Positions 46,266 through 57,855 of a stretch of 64,000 nt of DNA are shown one piece after another. Both the position numbers and the translations under genes were made by a program. The stretch comes from Chrysopilus asiliformis (Eukaryota > Arthropoda > Insecta > Diptera > Rhagionidae): contig OZ035960.1 in the NCBI GenBank assembly GCA_964034945.1, positions 22,989,487 to 23,053,486 of the forward strand. Reading direction: 5' to 3'. The notes below the pieces were generated by a model. The model did not search any database, was not told the DNA's origin, and saw only the letters and a program-made list of their open reading frames with translations. Positions within the stretch are counted from its first letter, which is position 1. Each line of letters begins with the position of its first letter.

Positions 46266-47180
46266 AGATTATAAAAATGTTTTAGGGAAAAAATTTCAGT
46301 TTTGTCCGCATAAGTAATCCAAAACGCATTAAAATTGAAAATATTTTCCTCAGCGGAATACGTGAAATTCTCGAAATTCTTTCATCATTTGGGAAAACAT
46401 TATCAAGTTCAATCCAAAAATAATTCGATTCGCACCGTAACTATTTCTGTCGCACGTTAATGAATGGTATGTTTGTCCAATCACTCAATCAATAAGGTGT
46501 AAACATTCGTAAATAAAACAAATCACATTCCGATTAAAAGTTTCCGTTTATGCGAAGCGCCACAATTTGTTCTCTCCATTGACGATGCCATTTATTTATT
46601 TTTAGAATTTCATTTATATATAAATAGCAATGATTTGAAATGATTTTGATATGGCACTAATATTCAGGAATTACTATACAATCTTTCATCGACATACTCT
46701 GAAGTGAGTATTTATGCTCCGTTGCGAGATCAAATATATATGTTATTCGTAAACATAATCGAAACCTGAAATCTCATTCAATCGGCTTTGAAAGCATGTT
46801 AATCGACTGGTTCAGCATTAACATGAATGAATGACAAAACACTCATGAATGACTATAGACGAGGTACGTTTGGAATTCATATCACAAATATAATAAAAGA
46901 GATTTCAACTTAACCAGGACCACAATAAAACGTTCTACTGAAAATACATTGGAAATCAACAGGTAAATCGATTGATGCATTCTTATTGCACTAGTCGAGA
47001 GGAATAACAGAGAAAAGAATATTTTCCCAGTCAATCTCAATCACAGTGGAGGAAAATCTTGTACGAAGTGATTTTCCGCACAATCAAGTAAATTCAAGAA
47101 GTAAATCATGAACGAGAATTTTTCATATTAGAAATGGAAAGTTGTTCAAATATGAGAATAAAATTTCACATTTCGCAATT
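46266..47180. other. Non-coding stretch, nothing recognised
   Basis: A+T-rich, with no open frame or repeat recognised. Confidence 0.5.
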
Positions 47181-47189
47181 TAGAATTCT

Positions 47190-47702
47190 GTAAAAATGTG
47201 CAAAGAAAAAAACTTGCAAGATTTTTTCAATATCATAAAATTTAGAAAGTTTTTTGTCATAAAAATTTAAAAACCTTTTTCCACACTTTTGAAAAAATTT
47301 AATTCTATCGAGTTCTATCGAGAGATATCGAGTTCTAGTGTAAGACAAAGCTATAGATAATTTTACTGTCTTCAACTTTTATCATACATAAGACTACTGA
47401 AAAATGCGTAGTAAATACCAAAAAATGATATTGCAAATTTTAGTTACTTCCGCTAAACAGATTTCTACCAAAAGTTGATAGAATCGTCCAACTTCAGAAC
47501 CAAAAATTCCTGTAAAATTTCATGGCTCTAGTATTTTTGAGAAATCTGGTACACAGAATATCAGAATAACAGGTTAACAGACAGAAAGATATTTTTGAAA
47601 TTATGCTTTAATCTAGTCAGGAGAATGGTTTTCAAGCAAAATTAAGAGATCGAAATTTTTCATGTTTACAATACCTTATTATTCTACGTATAATAAAGTT
47701 AA
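47190..47702 (+). repeat. K-related dispersed repeat
   Basis: This is the second copy of the 41430 family (ATATCGAGTTCTAG, TTTTAGTTACTTCCGCTAAA, TCCTGTAAAATTTCATGGCT, end TATAATAAAGTTAAAAGG). Diverged. Confidence 0.55.
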
Positions 47703-48091
47703 AAGGATGATGTAGTTCGTGTTTGGTATGACAAAAGATTTTGATTTCCATCCAAAAACACCATAACTTTCTAAAGGATTGAGCTAGAGACTTGAAGTTT
47801 TACAGTCGCGTTTCTCGTATATAGCCAGGCTAAGTTTTTGAGCGGGAGAAATCGGTCCATTCCTTGTCGCTTTCTCCATACAAGGGAAACAGTGTTGTAC
47901 AATTTTCTCGAAAATGGGTTTCTTCCTACCCTCTAAAAGTAAAAATATCTTTTTTTGCGTTTTATCAAAAAGTTGTGGAACTAAAAGTGTTTTAGATATG
48001 ATTTTAAAGTAGCTTTTTCATTCATCAAAACTGAATTAAACAACTCATTCCATCGACTTTATACGAGGTAAAGCGTTCTAAGCATTTTTGC

Positions 48092-48092
<1 letters not shown>

Positions 48093-48124
<32 letters not shown>

Positions 48125-48571
48125 GTTTCAGCCAGAGCTTATGGGAAGACCCTTTAATGCCGAAGCACAGCTCAGGATGGTCGGAGGGACAAAAGGAGAT
48201 GCCGGTTTATGTTCTCCTTGAACTTCTGCGGGTTATAGTCCGGGGGAAACACTTCGGATGGTAGATCGTTCCAAAGTCTTGTTGTTCGCGGAATGTAGGA
48301 ACTCCTAAACTTTACTGTATGAAAATGGGGAGGCTCAAGGAAGAAGTCGTGCGCGCGTGCAGCTGAACGAGAGGGTCTAGGGAAGATGTACCGTGGAGGA
48401 ATAAGTTGGGAAATTTCGGTGGAACATTTCCCATTGAAATATTTGTAGAATATGCTGAGTACTCCAACAGAGCGACGATGCTCGAGAGACGGTAATGAAT
48501 CTGTCAAAGACTTGTCTCCAATTAGTCGGATCGCACGTTTGCTCGAAAACGGTACGCGCCATGACGAAAAA
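48093..48571 (-). mobile_element. 5'-truncated non-LTR retrotransposon (Jockey/CR1-like) with poly(A)
   Basis: On the minus strand the element ends CTGGCTGAAACTATA followed by about 28 A residues (poly-T at 48093-48121 on the plus strand). The coding end lies directly upstream. A second, shorter copy is at 38010. Truncation from the 5' side is the usual product of target-primed reverse transcription. Confidence 0.85.
48172..48563 (-). pseudogene. Non-LTR reverse transcriptase ORF, C-terminal fragment
   Basis: The frame open from about 48563 to the stop at 48172 reads VPFSSKRAIRLIGDKSLTDS, then LPSLEHRRSVGVLSIFYKYF, followed by NGKCS, IPPRY, FRSSYIPRTTRLWNDLPSEV and FPPDYNPQKFKENINRHL. The motif sequence LxHRRxVGxLxxFYxYxNGxC ... 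PRTxRLWNxLPxxxFP is the well-known C-terminal end of Jockey/CR1-type reverse transcriptase ORFs. The polymerase and endonuclease domains are missing. Confidence 0.85.
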
Positions 48572-48826
48572 GTTATTGACGCAAAAAATGTTTAGAACAT
48601 TTTAACATTTTTTTAGAACATTTATTTTTATGTGATGGAACCCTTCCATACCTAAAAATCCATTTGACAGCTTTGAAAAAAAAATCAACTGGAATATTCT
48701 GATCGGGAAGCGTACTTTGGATTCGGAAAAATATCGTCACACTTTTTCGCGCATTTTATGTAAGGAGTTTTGTACTGCCGTTATACTCCCTTAAACCCTA
48801 TTTTATTGACAACCACTTATGCCATA
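48572..48826. other. Non-coding, nothing recognised
   Basis: Short spacer between the non-LTR fragment and CT copy D. Confidence 0.4.
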
Positions 48827-49557
48827 CTAGCTTGCATACCCGTCGTTGCCGGGTTAAGTTTTTTCAATTTTTTTTTTATAGTCTATGTTGGAGCTAAAAT
48901 TCAGGCCAATCGGCTCGGTAGTTTCCCCGCGAAAGGGTAACATAGAGGAAGAGCTAAGTTTCGAGATCAATTTACCCCCTCCCCTTACTCCCCCACCTCT
49001 CAGGCTTTTTTTAATATATCTATGGTGGGGCTGGACCACCGACGAACATCTATGCCCAATTTCAGGCCAATCGGTTCAATAGTTTCCCCGCGAAAGAGTA
49101 ACATAGCGCAAAGACTAAGTTTCGAAATCACTTTACCCCCTCCCCTTACTCCCCTCACCCCACGCGCTACTTTTCCGTATGCCTATATTGGAACCAGAAC
49201 TACCACAGACACTCATGCCAAATTTCAAGTCAATCGGTTCAGCCGTTTTTGCGTGAAAGAAGAACAGACAGACAGACACCAACTCATTTTTATATAAGGC
49301 GTTAAAAGCTAGAGTGGACCAACCCACATGTCGAAATCGTGAATTTTTTTGTGTTTGAATCACTATTGCGAGTGAGTTTCTAGATAAAAATGTTTGGATG
49401 CACAAAAGAACATTTCAACATTGAGTAATAAAGTCCACACAAATTTTTTTTCCAAAAATTTACAGTAAATAATAGTACAAAAGTGAAAAAGCTTCAAAAA
49501 CTCGATTATGTGGGTTGGTCCAGTCTAGCTTTTAACGCCTCATATATTAGTATGACA
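48827..49557 (+). mobile_element. CT-family dispersed repeat, copy D, split by a MITE
   Basis: It has three TCTATGTTGG-type modules and the GACAGACAGACACCAACTCA tail. The terminal TTTTATATA/TATATTAGTATGAC is interrupted at 49297 by a foldback element, after which the CT end resumes. Confidence 0.72.
49297..49540. mobile_element. Foldback MITE nested in CT copy D
   Basis: This 244-bp element runs from AGGCGTTAAAAGCTAGAGTG to CAGTCTAGCTTTTAACGCCT. Arms of about 35 bp include GGACCAACCCACAT. The flanks are A/T-rich (ATATA and CATATA) and the duplication is ambiguous. Confidence 0.82.
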
Positions 49558-50597
49558 TATTGCATACTTTATGATTTAACCTTCGACAATGGTAAATGTT
49601 TATATATGTTTTTATTAATCCACAATCCGTTTTCAGAGGGAATAACAGCTTCTATGTTGAATTGATTGATTATTCCGTCATCGGTTTTTACTAAAACTAT
49701 TTAGCAAAAATTTATACATTGGTTATGATTTGTTCGAACAGCTGCTTACAAATATTAGCAATGAAGTGATTCAGTAATTTGAATATTTTAAATAGATCAA
49801 AGTACCCTTTATTCACCCATTTTTGCAAAAAAAAAAACACTTTCAGCTTACATGATAAGATATTTAAACATAACCCAGATAATATTGAAATCATTCAATT
49901 CTTAATGCGGATTAAAATATGTGACAAATTCATGGTCATTTTTAAATAAACAAATTCACAAAGTCTACCTGGAGTGGTTTTGCGTAGAACCTTTGCATCA
50001 AAATAAGTGAAATCCAGCACGAGTACGTACCTACAGAAAATTTTGATATTGATATCGTTAAATATAATTATCTGATAAAAAAAAATAATTCCTCGTAAGT
50101 ATCAATGGTTCTACTGAAGCTACCTCAAAAAATCCCCACAACTGTTGTAAAAAAAACTTGATATTTACAATACCGGATATCTACAGTAAACTCGTAAAAA
50201 CATATTTACATTAATTGAAATAATGTAAATAATATAATCACACAAAGATTGGAATTTTCCAATCAACATGAACAGTATAGTACAACTCGGCATGTTTAAC
50301 TGTGTTCCAATTTTCGGGAAAATATTTACGACAATTAGTATTGGACTTGTAATAATCCAAAACCAATATTTATTATAAATTAATTTCTTTATTGCAAATG
50401 TTTTACTCGCATATAACCAGTAAAACCAAATATTTACAATTTGTCCTGATTGAATTATGTCATCAAAATTTATCAATAAATAAAATTATTTAGACAAGAG
50501 AATTAATATTTTGTGGTTTGCAGCACGTTTACAAATTGGCCATCAAAACTAGCATGCACTATCCCATTTCTAATGGCATATTTTTGTGTTGTACATA
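49558..50597. other. Non-coding stretch, nothing recognised
   Basis: A+T-rich with no gene. Confidence 0.5.
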
Positions 50598-50740
50598 GGG
50601 TGACCAGACGTCCTTTTTTTCGAGGACAAGTCCTCTATTTCAGACGGAAAATTCCTTTTCCACTATCTGTCCTCTTTTCCGACTTTTAAAGCACCTTTTG
50701 AGATCAAAAATAAGCAAACCGCGTTCATAATTAAAAAGTT
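50598..50740 (+). mobile_element. hAT left-end fragment
   Basis: TAGGGTGACCAGACGTCC is a hAT-type terminus like that at 14545. It is followed by TTTCGAGGACAAGTCCTCTA and TGTCCTCTTTTCC. No right end or 8-bp duplication was found, so it is truncated or interrupted. Confidence 0.5.
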
Positions 50741-51050
50741 TTCTTAAAAGTTTAATATAAGAAAGGTATTCTTTAAAATCACTCAAAAACCGAAATCATC
50801 CACGGGACATATACCCATGACTTAGTTCGATCAGTCCGCAACATGTCTGTATGTGTGTGTGCGGGTGTTCGTGTGTATGCAACGAAAATTCTAAGATCGA
50901 AACCTCAACCGATTTTGACGCGGTTTTTGCATTCGAAAGCTGCTATCGTCCTATGGAACACTTTTTTTTGTCAAAATGAACCATTTTCGAGAAAATTGCA
51001 AAAATCATGAATAAAAAATTGATTTCAAAAGATGAAAATATTCAAAACTA

Positions 51051-51519
51051 GAATTTCGACCCGGCTACGCCCGGCTAAAAGCGTGAGTAGAACAAAATCT
51101 AAGAAAACAAAATTCAATTGGCAATAAATTAGATAGAATAAGTTGTCCGTGCTTTTCTTTAAAAGATTCGGATTTCCTTTACCCCCTCCCCTTACTCCCC
51201 CCACCTCTCGGGCTACTTTTTAATGGGTCTGTGTTTGAGCTGGACCCCCGACGAACATCTATTCCAAATTTCAGGCCAATCGGTTCAATAGTTTCCCCGC
51301 GAAAGAGTAACATAGCGCAAAAACTAAGTTTCGAAATCACTTTACCCCCTCCCCTTACTCCCCCCACCCCTCGCGCTAGTTTTCCGTATGCCTATGTTGG
51401 AACCAGAACTATCTCAGACACTCATGCCAAATTTCAAGTCAATCGGTTCAGCCGTTTTTGCGTGAAAGAGGAACAGACAGACAGACAGACACCAACTCAT
51501 TTTTATATATTAGTATGAT
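51051..51519 (+). mobile_element. CT-family dispersed repeat, copy E (variant start)
   Basis: The start ACTAGAATTTCGACCCGGCT, then ACGCCCGGCTAAAA, is a variant of the usual CTAGCTTGCATACCCGTCG. From 51176 the body is typical (ACTTTACCCCCTCC type, two modules), ending TTTTTATATATTAGTATGAT. It abuts HMT copy 4. Confidence 0.65.
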
Positions 51520-51539
51520 TACCGACCAATAAACCCTAA

Positions 51540-52890
51540 GAAATTAAAAAATAAAAAAAAAATTTTAAAAAAAGCTTTTATTAAAAAAGAATGCACTAAA
51601 AAGAAAAAAATAATTTTCTGGACGCTGTGTATCACAAATATAAAAGCTTTTTAAAAGCGAGATAAATTTTTATTTTATTGTTTTATGCTTTATCTCGCTT
51701 TTTAAAAGCTTTTATATTTCTGATACACAGCGTCCAGAAAATTATTTTTTTCTTTTTAGTGCATTCTTTTTTAATAAAAGCTTTTTTTAAAATTTTTTTT
51801 TTTATTTTTTTTATTTTGTTCTTTTTAGTCTTCGAATATATATCCTTACATTTGAGATGTCCTTACAGGCTTTTTAACTTGAGAATCGTATTCAGCGACC
51901 CCAAAAACCCCCAGAATAGATTTTTTTCCGGAAAATTTAGAGAAAAGGATCATCACGTTATCCTTACAGGACCTTCCGTTATCCTTACAGACTTTTTAAT
52001 GACAGATTCGGATTCAGCGACCCCAAAAACCCCCAGAATAGATTTTTTTCCGGAAAATTTGGAGAAAGGGATAATCACGTTATCCTTACAGGACATTCCG
52101 TTATCCTTACAGACTTTTTAATGGCAGATTCGGATTTAGCGACCCCAAAAACACCCAGAATAGATTTTTTTCCGGAAAATTTGGAGAAAAGGATAATCAC
52201 GTTATCCTTACAGGACCTTCCGTTATCCTTACAGATTTTTTAATGACAGATTCGGATTCAGTGACCTCAAAAACCCCCAGAATAGATTTTTTTCCAGAAA
52301 ATTTGGAGAAAAGGATAATCACCGTATCCTTACAGGACCTTCCGTTATCCTTACTGACTTTTTAATGACAGATTCGGATTCAGCGACCTCAAAAACCCCC
52401 AGAATAGATTTTTCTCCGGAAAATTTGGAGAAAAGGATAATCACGTTATCCTTACAGGACCTTCCGTTATCCTTACTGACTTTTTAATGACAGATTCGGA
52501 TTCAGCGACTCCAAAAACCCCCAGAATAGATTTTTTTCCAGAAAATTTGGAGAAAAGGATAATCACGTTATCCTTACAGGACCTTCCGTTATCCTTACTG
52601 ACTTTTTAATGACAGATTCGGATTCAGCGACCCCAAAAACCCCCAGAATGGATTTTTTTCCGGAAAATTTGGAGAAAAGGATAATCACGTTATCTTTACA
52701 GGACCTTCCGTTATCCTTACAAGGACGAAGTAGTGAAAATATTGTATTGTCATCGGACTTATATAAGTGTGCAAAATTTCAAGTCAATCGGACAAGTGGA
52801 AGTGGGTCAAAATTGGGTTGCAAGATTTGATCTGACAAACAGACAGACAGACAGACAGACACGAAGGCAAGCTAAATAAAAGCTTTTAAA
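51540..52890 (+). mobile_element. HMT composite element, copy 4 (longest minisatellite)
   Basis: The hairpin at about 51572-51668 with 51690-51788 pairs TGCACTAAAAAGAAAAAAAT, GGACGCTGTGTATCA and TATAAAAGCTTTTTAAAAGC with their inverses. The minisatellite follows, then the tail from AAGGACGAAGTAGTGAAAAT through CAATCGGACAAGTGGAAGTG and GACAGACAGACAGACAGACA to CTAAATAAAAGCTTTTAAAA. This is the best reference copy in the window. Confidence 0.75.
51870..52722 (+). repeat. 122-bp minisatellite, about seven units
   Basis: Successive ACTTTTTAATGACAGATTCG starts fall at 51991, 52113, 52235 and 52357, exactly 122 bases apart. Each unit contains CCCCAAAAACCCCCAGAATA, TTTTTTTCCGGAAAATTTGG and two GTTATCCTTACAG motifs. 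Units differ by only a few substitutions. Open frames at 51678 and 52609 simply read through the array. Confidence 0.95.
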
Positions 52891-54032
52891 AATCAGTAAT
52901 CATCCCTATATCTGTCAAAATGACGAATGATATGCGACTACGAAAATGTCAAATGAAATTTTCTTTTTGATAAATTGTAAACTCATCATATATCTTACGA
53001 AAAAAAATTAACGCATTTAACGTCAATTCAGCCCAAGATCAACGAGTTATGCTGTTCTTTTAACCATACGTACAAGTATCTTATCATTATCCCACATATT
53101 ATGCAAATATTCACATCAATTACAGCTTAATGACATAAATCGGGAAAAATGATTTCAAATTTCCGTTCATAATTTGATCAACATGATTACATTTCTTCTT
53201 AGAACCCCGATATAAACATGTGGATTTAATGATTTTTCGCATTTTTACAATATTATTATAGCTGTGGTCGTATTGGCAACGAAAATGCCAAAATGTGATT
53301 TTTCATATATTTCCGCAATTGTATTGTAATGAAAACGTGTCGAGTATCAAAGGCTTCATTAATTTGACTGGAAAAGCATATAAGAATGAATCTGTAAAAA
53401 TAATAGAAAAATATCACACTTTCATGTTTTCACCAATGATCGCAACATGTAGCAATATATCAGCATTTCTGATTTTGCTTTTGGTAAGTTTTGTTTCTAG
53501 AAGAAAGATGGATAACTAGGGCATATTTATATACATATGTGGTACTTATATATGGTACCTATTTGTACAATTTGAACATTTGCTCATAGAAACAAAACGA
53601 AACCTGTCAGACAATTCTCTAGTGGGAAAAGGCAGAAATATTATTTTCAAAGACTCATCTAACACCGAAAAAAAACCGAGAACGCAAAAGGAAATAACGT
53701 CTGCTTACGACAACAAAGCTTCAATCATTGTCTTTATGTGCTCAGGAAAGTGGAAACATATTTTTTTATATATGTTCGAATTCGACTTCTAAGCGGCGGC
53801 GACGGTGTATTCCGTATGACTTAATTTCTGTGGCATTTCAGCGTGGAAAGTTCCGAATGTAGGAGCGGGAAAATTAAAATTTAAAAAAAAATTTGAAAAG
53901 TTAAATTCCATCTTCAAAGAAGAATAGTTTCAGGGCTATACTCATCCCATTATAGTAAAAGCTCTTATTTCAAATAGCAACTAAATAAGTTGACCTCACT
54001 TTCAGTTCTGCCTTAACCCCAAACTTTGAAAA
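52891..54032. other. Non-coding stretch, nothing recognised
   Basis: Two short open frames (53295-53519 and 53580-53792) have no recognisable product. Confidence 0.45.
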
Positions 54033-54391
54033 TAATAGAAATAGCCCCAGCTTGGCCCCAACTTGGCCAACGCTTGGCCAAACATTGGCGATTTAGTACG
54101 AAACTAGTTTGTACGACGGCTATGCTTAAGTAATTACGCCACAAACTGTTGCTTTTATAAAGCAAAAAAGTAGTAAGTACTAGGAGGCCGGCATATTATT
54201 CGAAATGCCAAGCCTTTTACGGTTTTCTACCTCTTACTATTTTTTGTGGCGTAATTTCAGGCCTCGTAAATCGCCATGCTTTGGCCAAGCGGTGGTCAAG
54301 CGGTGGCCAAGCGGTGACCAAGTGGTGGCCAAGCGGTGGCCAAGCGGTGACCAAGCGTTGACCAAGCGGTGGCCAAGCTGTAGCTTTTTTC
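54033..54391. repeat. Foldback element with GGCCAAGCGGT minisatellite
   Basis: CCCAGCTTGGCC at the left pairs with GGCCAAGCTGTAG at the right. TTGGCCAAACATTGGCGATT pairs with AAATCGCCATGCTTTGGCCA, and AGTAATTACGCCACAAA with TTTGTGGCGTAATTT. The right arm carries an 11-bp array. The TSD is not clear. Confidence 0.7.
54285..54380 (+). repeat. 11-bp minisatellite (GGCCAAGCGGT)n
   Basis: About nine units of GGCCAAGCGGT with variants GACCAAGCGGT, GGTCAAGCGGT and GACCAAGCGTT. Confidence 0.93.
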
Positions 54392-54430
54392 ATAATAATT
54401 GCCAGACAAAATAATTGATCCTGGAATAAA

Positions 54431-55487
54431 CAGAGGCGGATTTCTGCCTAGTCGCCTCAAAAATATATATTTTTGCTATACTTTACTAAACTTCACGAAA
54501 GCAAGAAGGATGTGAAAAATTATAACTTTAATCACTAAATTTGAAAACCTCTTGGGAAGAATACGGCGACTTGATCCCTTGGGAGACTTGACCCCCAATT
54601 TCTTAAGTGACGGGGGATCAATTCTGACTTGATCCTTTTATAGCATTTCGTTTTGTCATCAAAAGTCCAGGTTTGTTTAAAATTTATGAATTGATGGTAT
54701 AAAATATCAAAGCACACAAAATTTGATACATCGTGGCAAAATAAGGGATAACACTAAAAGTTATAGCTATAAGAAAAAAAGGTAATCCAGTCTGCCTATT
54801 CTCCCCTACTCTATATCAACTTTTTTCACCTGTGGTTCTCTTTTTAACAACGCATTTCCTTTTATTGGTATTTTTACAATTTCAGGCCACATTGGTTAAT
54901 TGTGTTTGTCGTGATTTGATTCCTTGCTTTTCTTGAAAGTGAGTTTTATTTTCTGGAAGAAAACACAATTTTTCAATATCTGTGCACAGTTTTTCCTTTG
55001 TTCGGTTGTGCGAGTAATAGTTTTTAATTAAATATCGAATGTATTTGTTAACTTGAAATTTTAAAATTTATGCAATTGGTAAAAAAAAAAGATTTCGCCT
55101 GCGGCACAATCTTTTTTTTTGAATATAATTTAGCTCACGGAAAAAAAATCTGCATTTTCAAATTAGACACAAATTTAGAGCTATAATTTTATACACTAAA
55201 TATATACCATTTATTTCCAAACGAGACATATAAATTATGCTGGATGTAGTAATAAATGAAAGAACTTTATCTCTAAATTGGATAGAAATTGTTCTAATTG
55301 TGAATAAAGAAACAAATTATTTCCAAATTGGAATATTTTTTATCAGTGATATGATATTTGTGAATTTTTACACTGTCGAGTTGAAGCATAAGCTGGCAAA
55401 TGTTGGACAACTTAGAGCCTGAAATTGTCATGAAGGCCTCAATTTTTTCCTGTGTCTAGAGTTTCAGATTGTCTAAATCCGCCTCTG
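54431..55487. mobile_element. hAT-type element, imperfect 8-bp TSD
   Basis: The termini are CAGAGGCGGATTT and AAATCCGCCTCTG, perfectly inverted. The flanks GGAATAAA and AGCATAAA match at six of eight bases. The interior carries an inverted GCCTGCGGCACAAT motif near 55097. No transposase frame. Confidence 0.75.
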
Positions 55488-56165
55488 AGCATAAAAAAAA
55501 CTTATTGGTACACAGGACGATTTGTTTCCCGTAAGAACTTTGATTTTTTCATCATTACTATACATATTTTGAAAGCTGACACCACTTATGCAAATCTTTA
55601 AAGATAAGATGAATATTTTTTTTTTATTTTTTATTTTTTCCACGGCAATTAAAGCTAAATTGGATTTAAGATTTCCAATTTATGGATGTGATATGAAGAA
55701 AAATATCCTCTCTTGATAACAGATTTACAAACATACTCGTAATCCGAAGAGATTTTTCTGTCCATTTGGGTATAAGATCCTATAATATTACGGGCTCTTG
55801 AGATATATATCAATCAACAAGAATGTGGGAGGGTTGATTGTCACACACTTTCTTTGATGGCTTTTCAAGCCAAATTTTTGAGACGATTCTACAGGGATTG
55901 GTTTCTCTCCTCAGGCATTCTTTTTGTCATCAATCTTAATCCTTTTTGAAATTCCCGAAATTCTTTTTTTGTTTGTATAAAATTAAAGAGATTTGTAACA
56001 TTTTAACTCTGAAACGTTGGAAATCTCTGTTGAGAATATGACGCATATTGACATTTGAAGCAGGAAATATTTCAGCCGCGATAAACATTAACATAAAATA
56101 ACATCAAACAGAAATAATAATAAAAAAAATGTTTTATGTATTTTTTTTTTCAATTGGGACTCTTA
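55488..56165. other. Non-coding stretch, nothing recognised
   Basis: T-rich with no gene. Confidence 0.45.
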
Positions 56166-56369
56166 AGCTGCTATCAGACTTAGCAAATATTTGCTGAAAA
56201 TCGTGTTCAAATATTTGCTATACAGTGTCTCAATATTGCCAAACACGACTTTCAGCAAATATTTGCTATAGTGTGATAACTTTAGCAAACTTATTTCCTC
56301 AGCATCTATATATGGGCAAATATATTTGCCAGCACAGAGCAAATATATTTGCTAAGTGTAATAGTAGCT
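56166..56369. mobile_element. PIF/Harbinger-like foldback element, TTA duplication
   Basis: This 204-bp element starts AGCTGCTATCAGACTTAGCA and ends GCTAAGTGTAATAGTAGCT, with TTA on both sides (56163-56165 and 56370-56372). The interior repeats the palindrome GCAAATATTTGC and GCAAATATATTTGC at least five times. Confidence 0.8.
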
Positions 56370-56424
56370 TTAAAAACGTTAAGAAAACACCCATGATTTT
56401 TTTAAAAACTAATAAGTTTGAAAA

Positions 56425-56758
56425 AACATAAGGAAAAGTTCAATTGCCGGGGGCCAATCGTCAGATACTCTATATGAGAACAGACAAAATTTTTATTTAA
56501 ACAAAATTCACTAAATCATATTCTCAAGAACTCACCCTTGCTGTTTACGAGAAACGCAATCGTAAAAAATTTCAAGTGTCTAGATCAGTCCCTTTAAAGG
56601 TTATGGTGTTCACCGACGAACAGACGGACGGACAGCCGAAAACCAAAATCTGTTGTCATTCCAAACAGCCTGTTGTAGTTAATTTTTGTATTCAATGCAT
56701 TCCAAACGGTACACTAAATCTAATATACTTTTATATGATTCTCATATAGAGTATAAAA
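56425..56758 (+). repeat. PS-related repeat, Q subfamily, near full length
   Basis: It starts AACATAAGGAAAAGTTCAAT, then GGGGGCCAATCGTCAGATAC, a GACGAACAGACGGACGGACA-type tract and CTGTTGTAGTTAATTTTTGT, and ends AGAGTATAAAA. The order matches PS (opening, GACGGACA tract, GTAATTCATTTTTGT, GGGTATA end), so Q and PS appear to be related. Confidence 0.6.
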
Positions 56759-56785
56759 ATTGTCAGAACAACACAATATCCACCA

Positions 56786-57010
56786 GGGATGGAAAACGTT
56801 ATCGTAACGTAACGAAATAACGAAATGATTTTCTGGCTTCTCTTCAAAATTACGTTAGAACGTTAGAGAAATTTAATTCCGTTACAATAACAAAAAACAT
56901 AACGAAAACCGGAAAAAAATATTTCATTTTTTTTAGAAAAATGCGAATAAATATTTTATTTCGTATTATTTTTTTGTGAAGTTTTTCACAAAAGGATAAT
57001 TTGATTTTTT
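56786..57010 (+). repeat. AACG-rich repeat fragment
   Basis: GGAAAACGTTATCGTAACGT, then AACGAAATAACGAAATGATT, matches the insert inside the 17044 hAT element. Confidence 0.55.
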
Positions 57011-57064
57011 ACTGTCAAAGTCAAATTACCTTTGAAAATATGCCTTTGAAAACCCGGAGCGCAA

Positions 57065-57855
57065 TGCCGCGGTCACACGACGTTGTTTTGCCAGACGCTG
57101 GCTGCTGTTGGTTAGTAGCGCTGGCAAGTAGCAAAACAGTGGTTTGACATTTGAATCTGGGAGATTTTTTAAATAATAAAGCTAGAACCTGAATCGTAAG
57201 CCGATGCGTCCGTCATGCGTCAGTCCGGTTGACAGTTTTATGCGGTGACAGTTGGGTACGGCAACGAATCTGGAGTTAACTCATTGTTTTGCAATTCTTC
57301 TATTAGTTTATCGTCGAAACAATTACTTTCAATTTGTTCCATACTTAAATTGTTTAAATCATAAACAAACTTTTTTGCGAAATGACATTTCCGTGCGTTG
57401 CCGCAAGTAAAAGTAGAAAGTCGACCTACTCTATGCGGTTGCCGCATCGGACAAACGCATTATTATAGAAGTACTCATAGCAACCCGTTGATTTTACTTT
57501 GACCGCATCGAACTATCAACGTGACGGACGCATGGCGGACGCACGGGCGTATGTTTCTGGTTCTACCTTAAACGTAACACACAAATTTAAATAAATAAAC
57601 GTACAAGAACAACTTACAATAAACAAACTGTATCACTTATCAGACTTTTGACAGCTCAAAAACCATGCGACAGGGTCACGTGATCCCTAGTAGCGCTGGC
57701 AAAATAGAACGGTCTCTACTTCACTAGCGCTGCTAAAATCATCACGCTGCTGCTGGTAATAGCAACGCACTAGGGTTCACACGGTGCTGCTGAAACGGCT
57801 GCTTACAACCAAACAGCCACTAGCGGTGGCAAAACAGCGTCATGTGACCGCGGCA
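57065..57855. mobile_element. Outer foldback element with nested Harbinger-like insert
   Basis: TGCCGCGGTCACACGACG at the left pairs with CGTCATGTGACCGCGGCA at the right. The flanks CAA and TAA only partly match. Both arms contain AGCGCTGGCAA motifs. The 57180-57568 element lies inside. Confidence 0.7.
57180..57568. mobile_element. PIF/Harbinger-like foldback element, TAA duplication
   Basis: This 389-bp element starts AGCTAGAACCTGAA and ends TTCTGGTTCTACCT, flanked by TAA (57177-57179 and 57569-57571). The arms continue with GCGTCCGTCATGCGTC-like repeats. A 69-codon minus-strand frame (57238-57447) with an acidic end is present; I do not recognise it. Confidence 0.75.

Noticed and set aside
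10906..51519. Recurring peptide containing FRPIGSVVSPRKSN and FAYVGTRTTTDTHAK-like text in several places
   Set aside because: It recurs because the CT-family DNA recurs; module number, frames and stops vary, and no coding constraint is apparent.
51678..52830. 147- and 73-codon frames with repeated DSDSATPKTPR and FFPENLEK
   Set aside because: Reading through the 122-bp minisatellite; the unit length is not a multiple of three, so the frame cannot be conserved.
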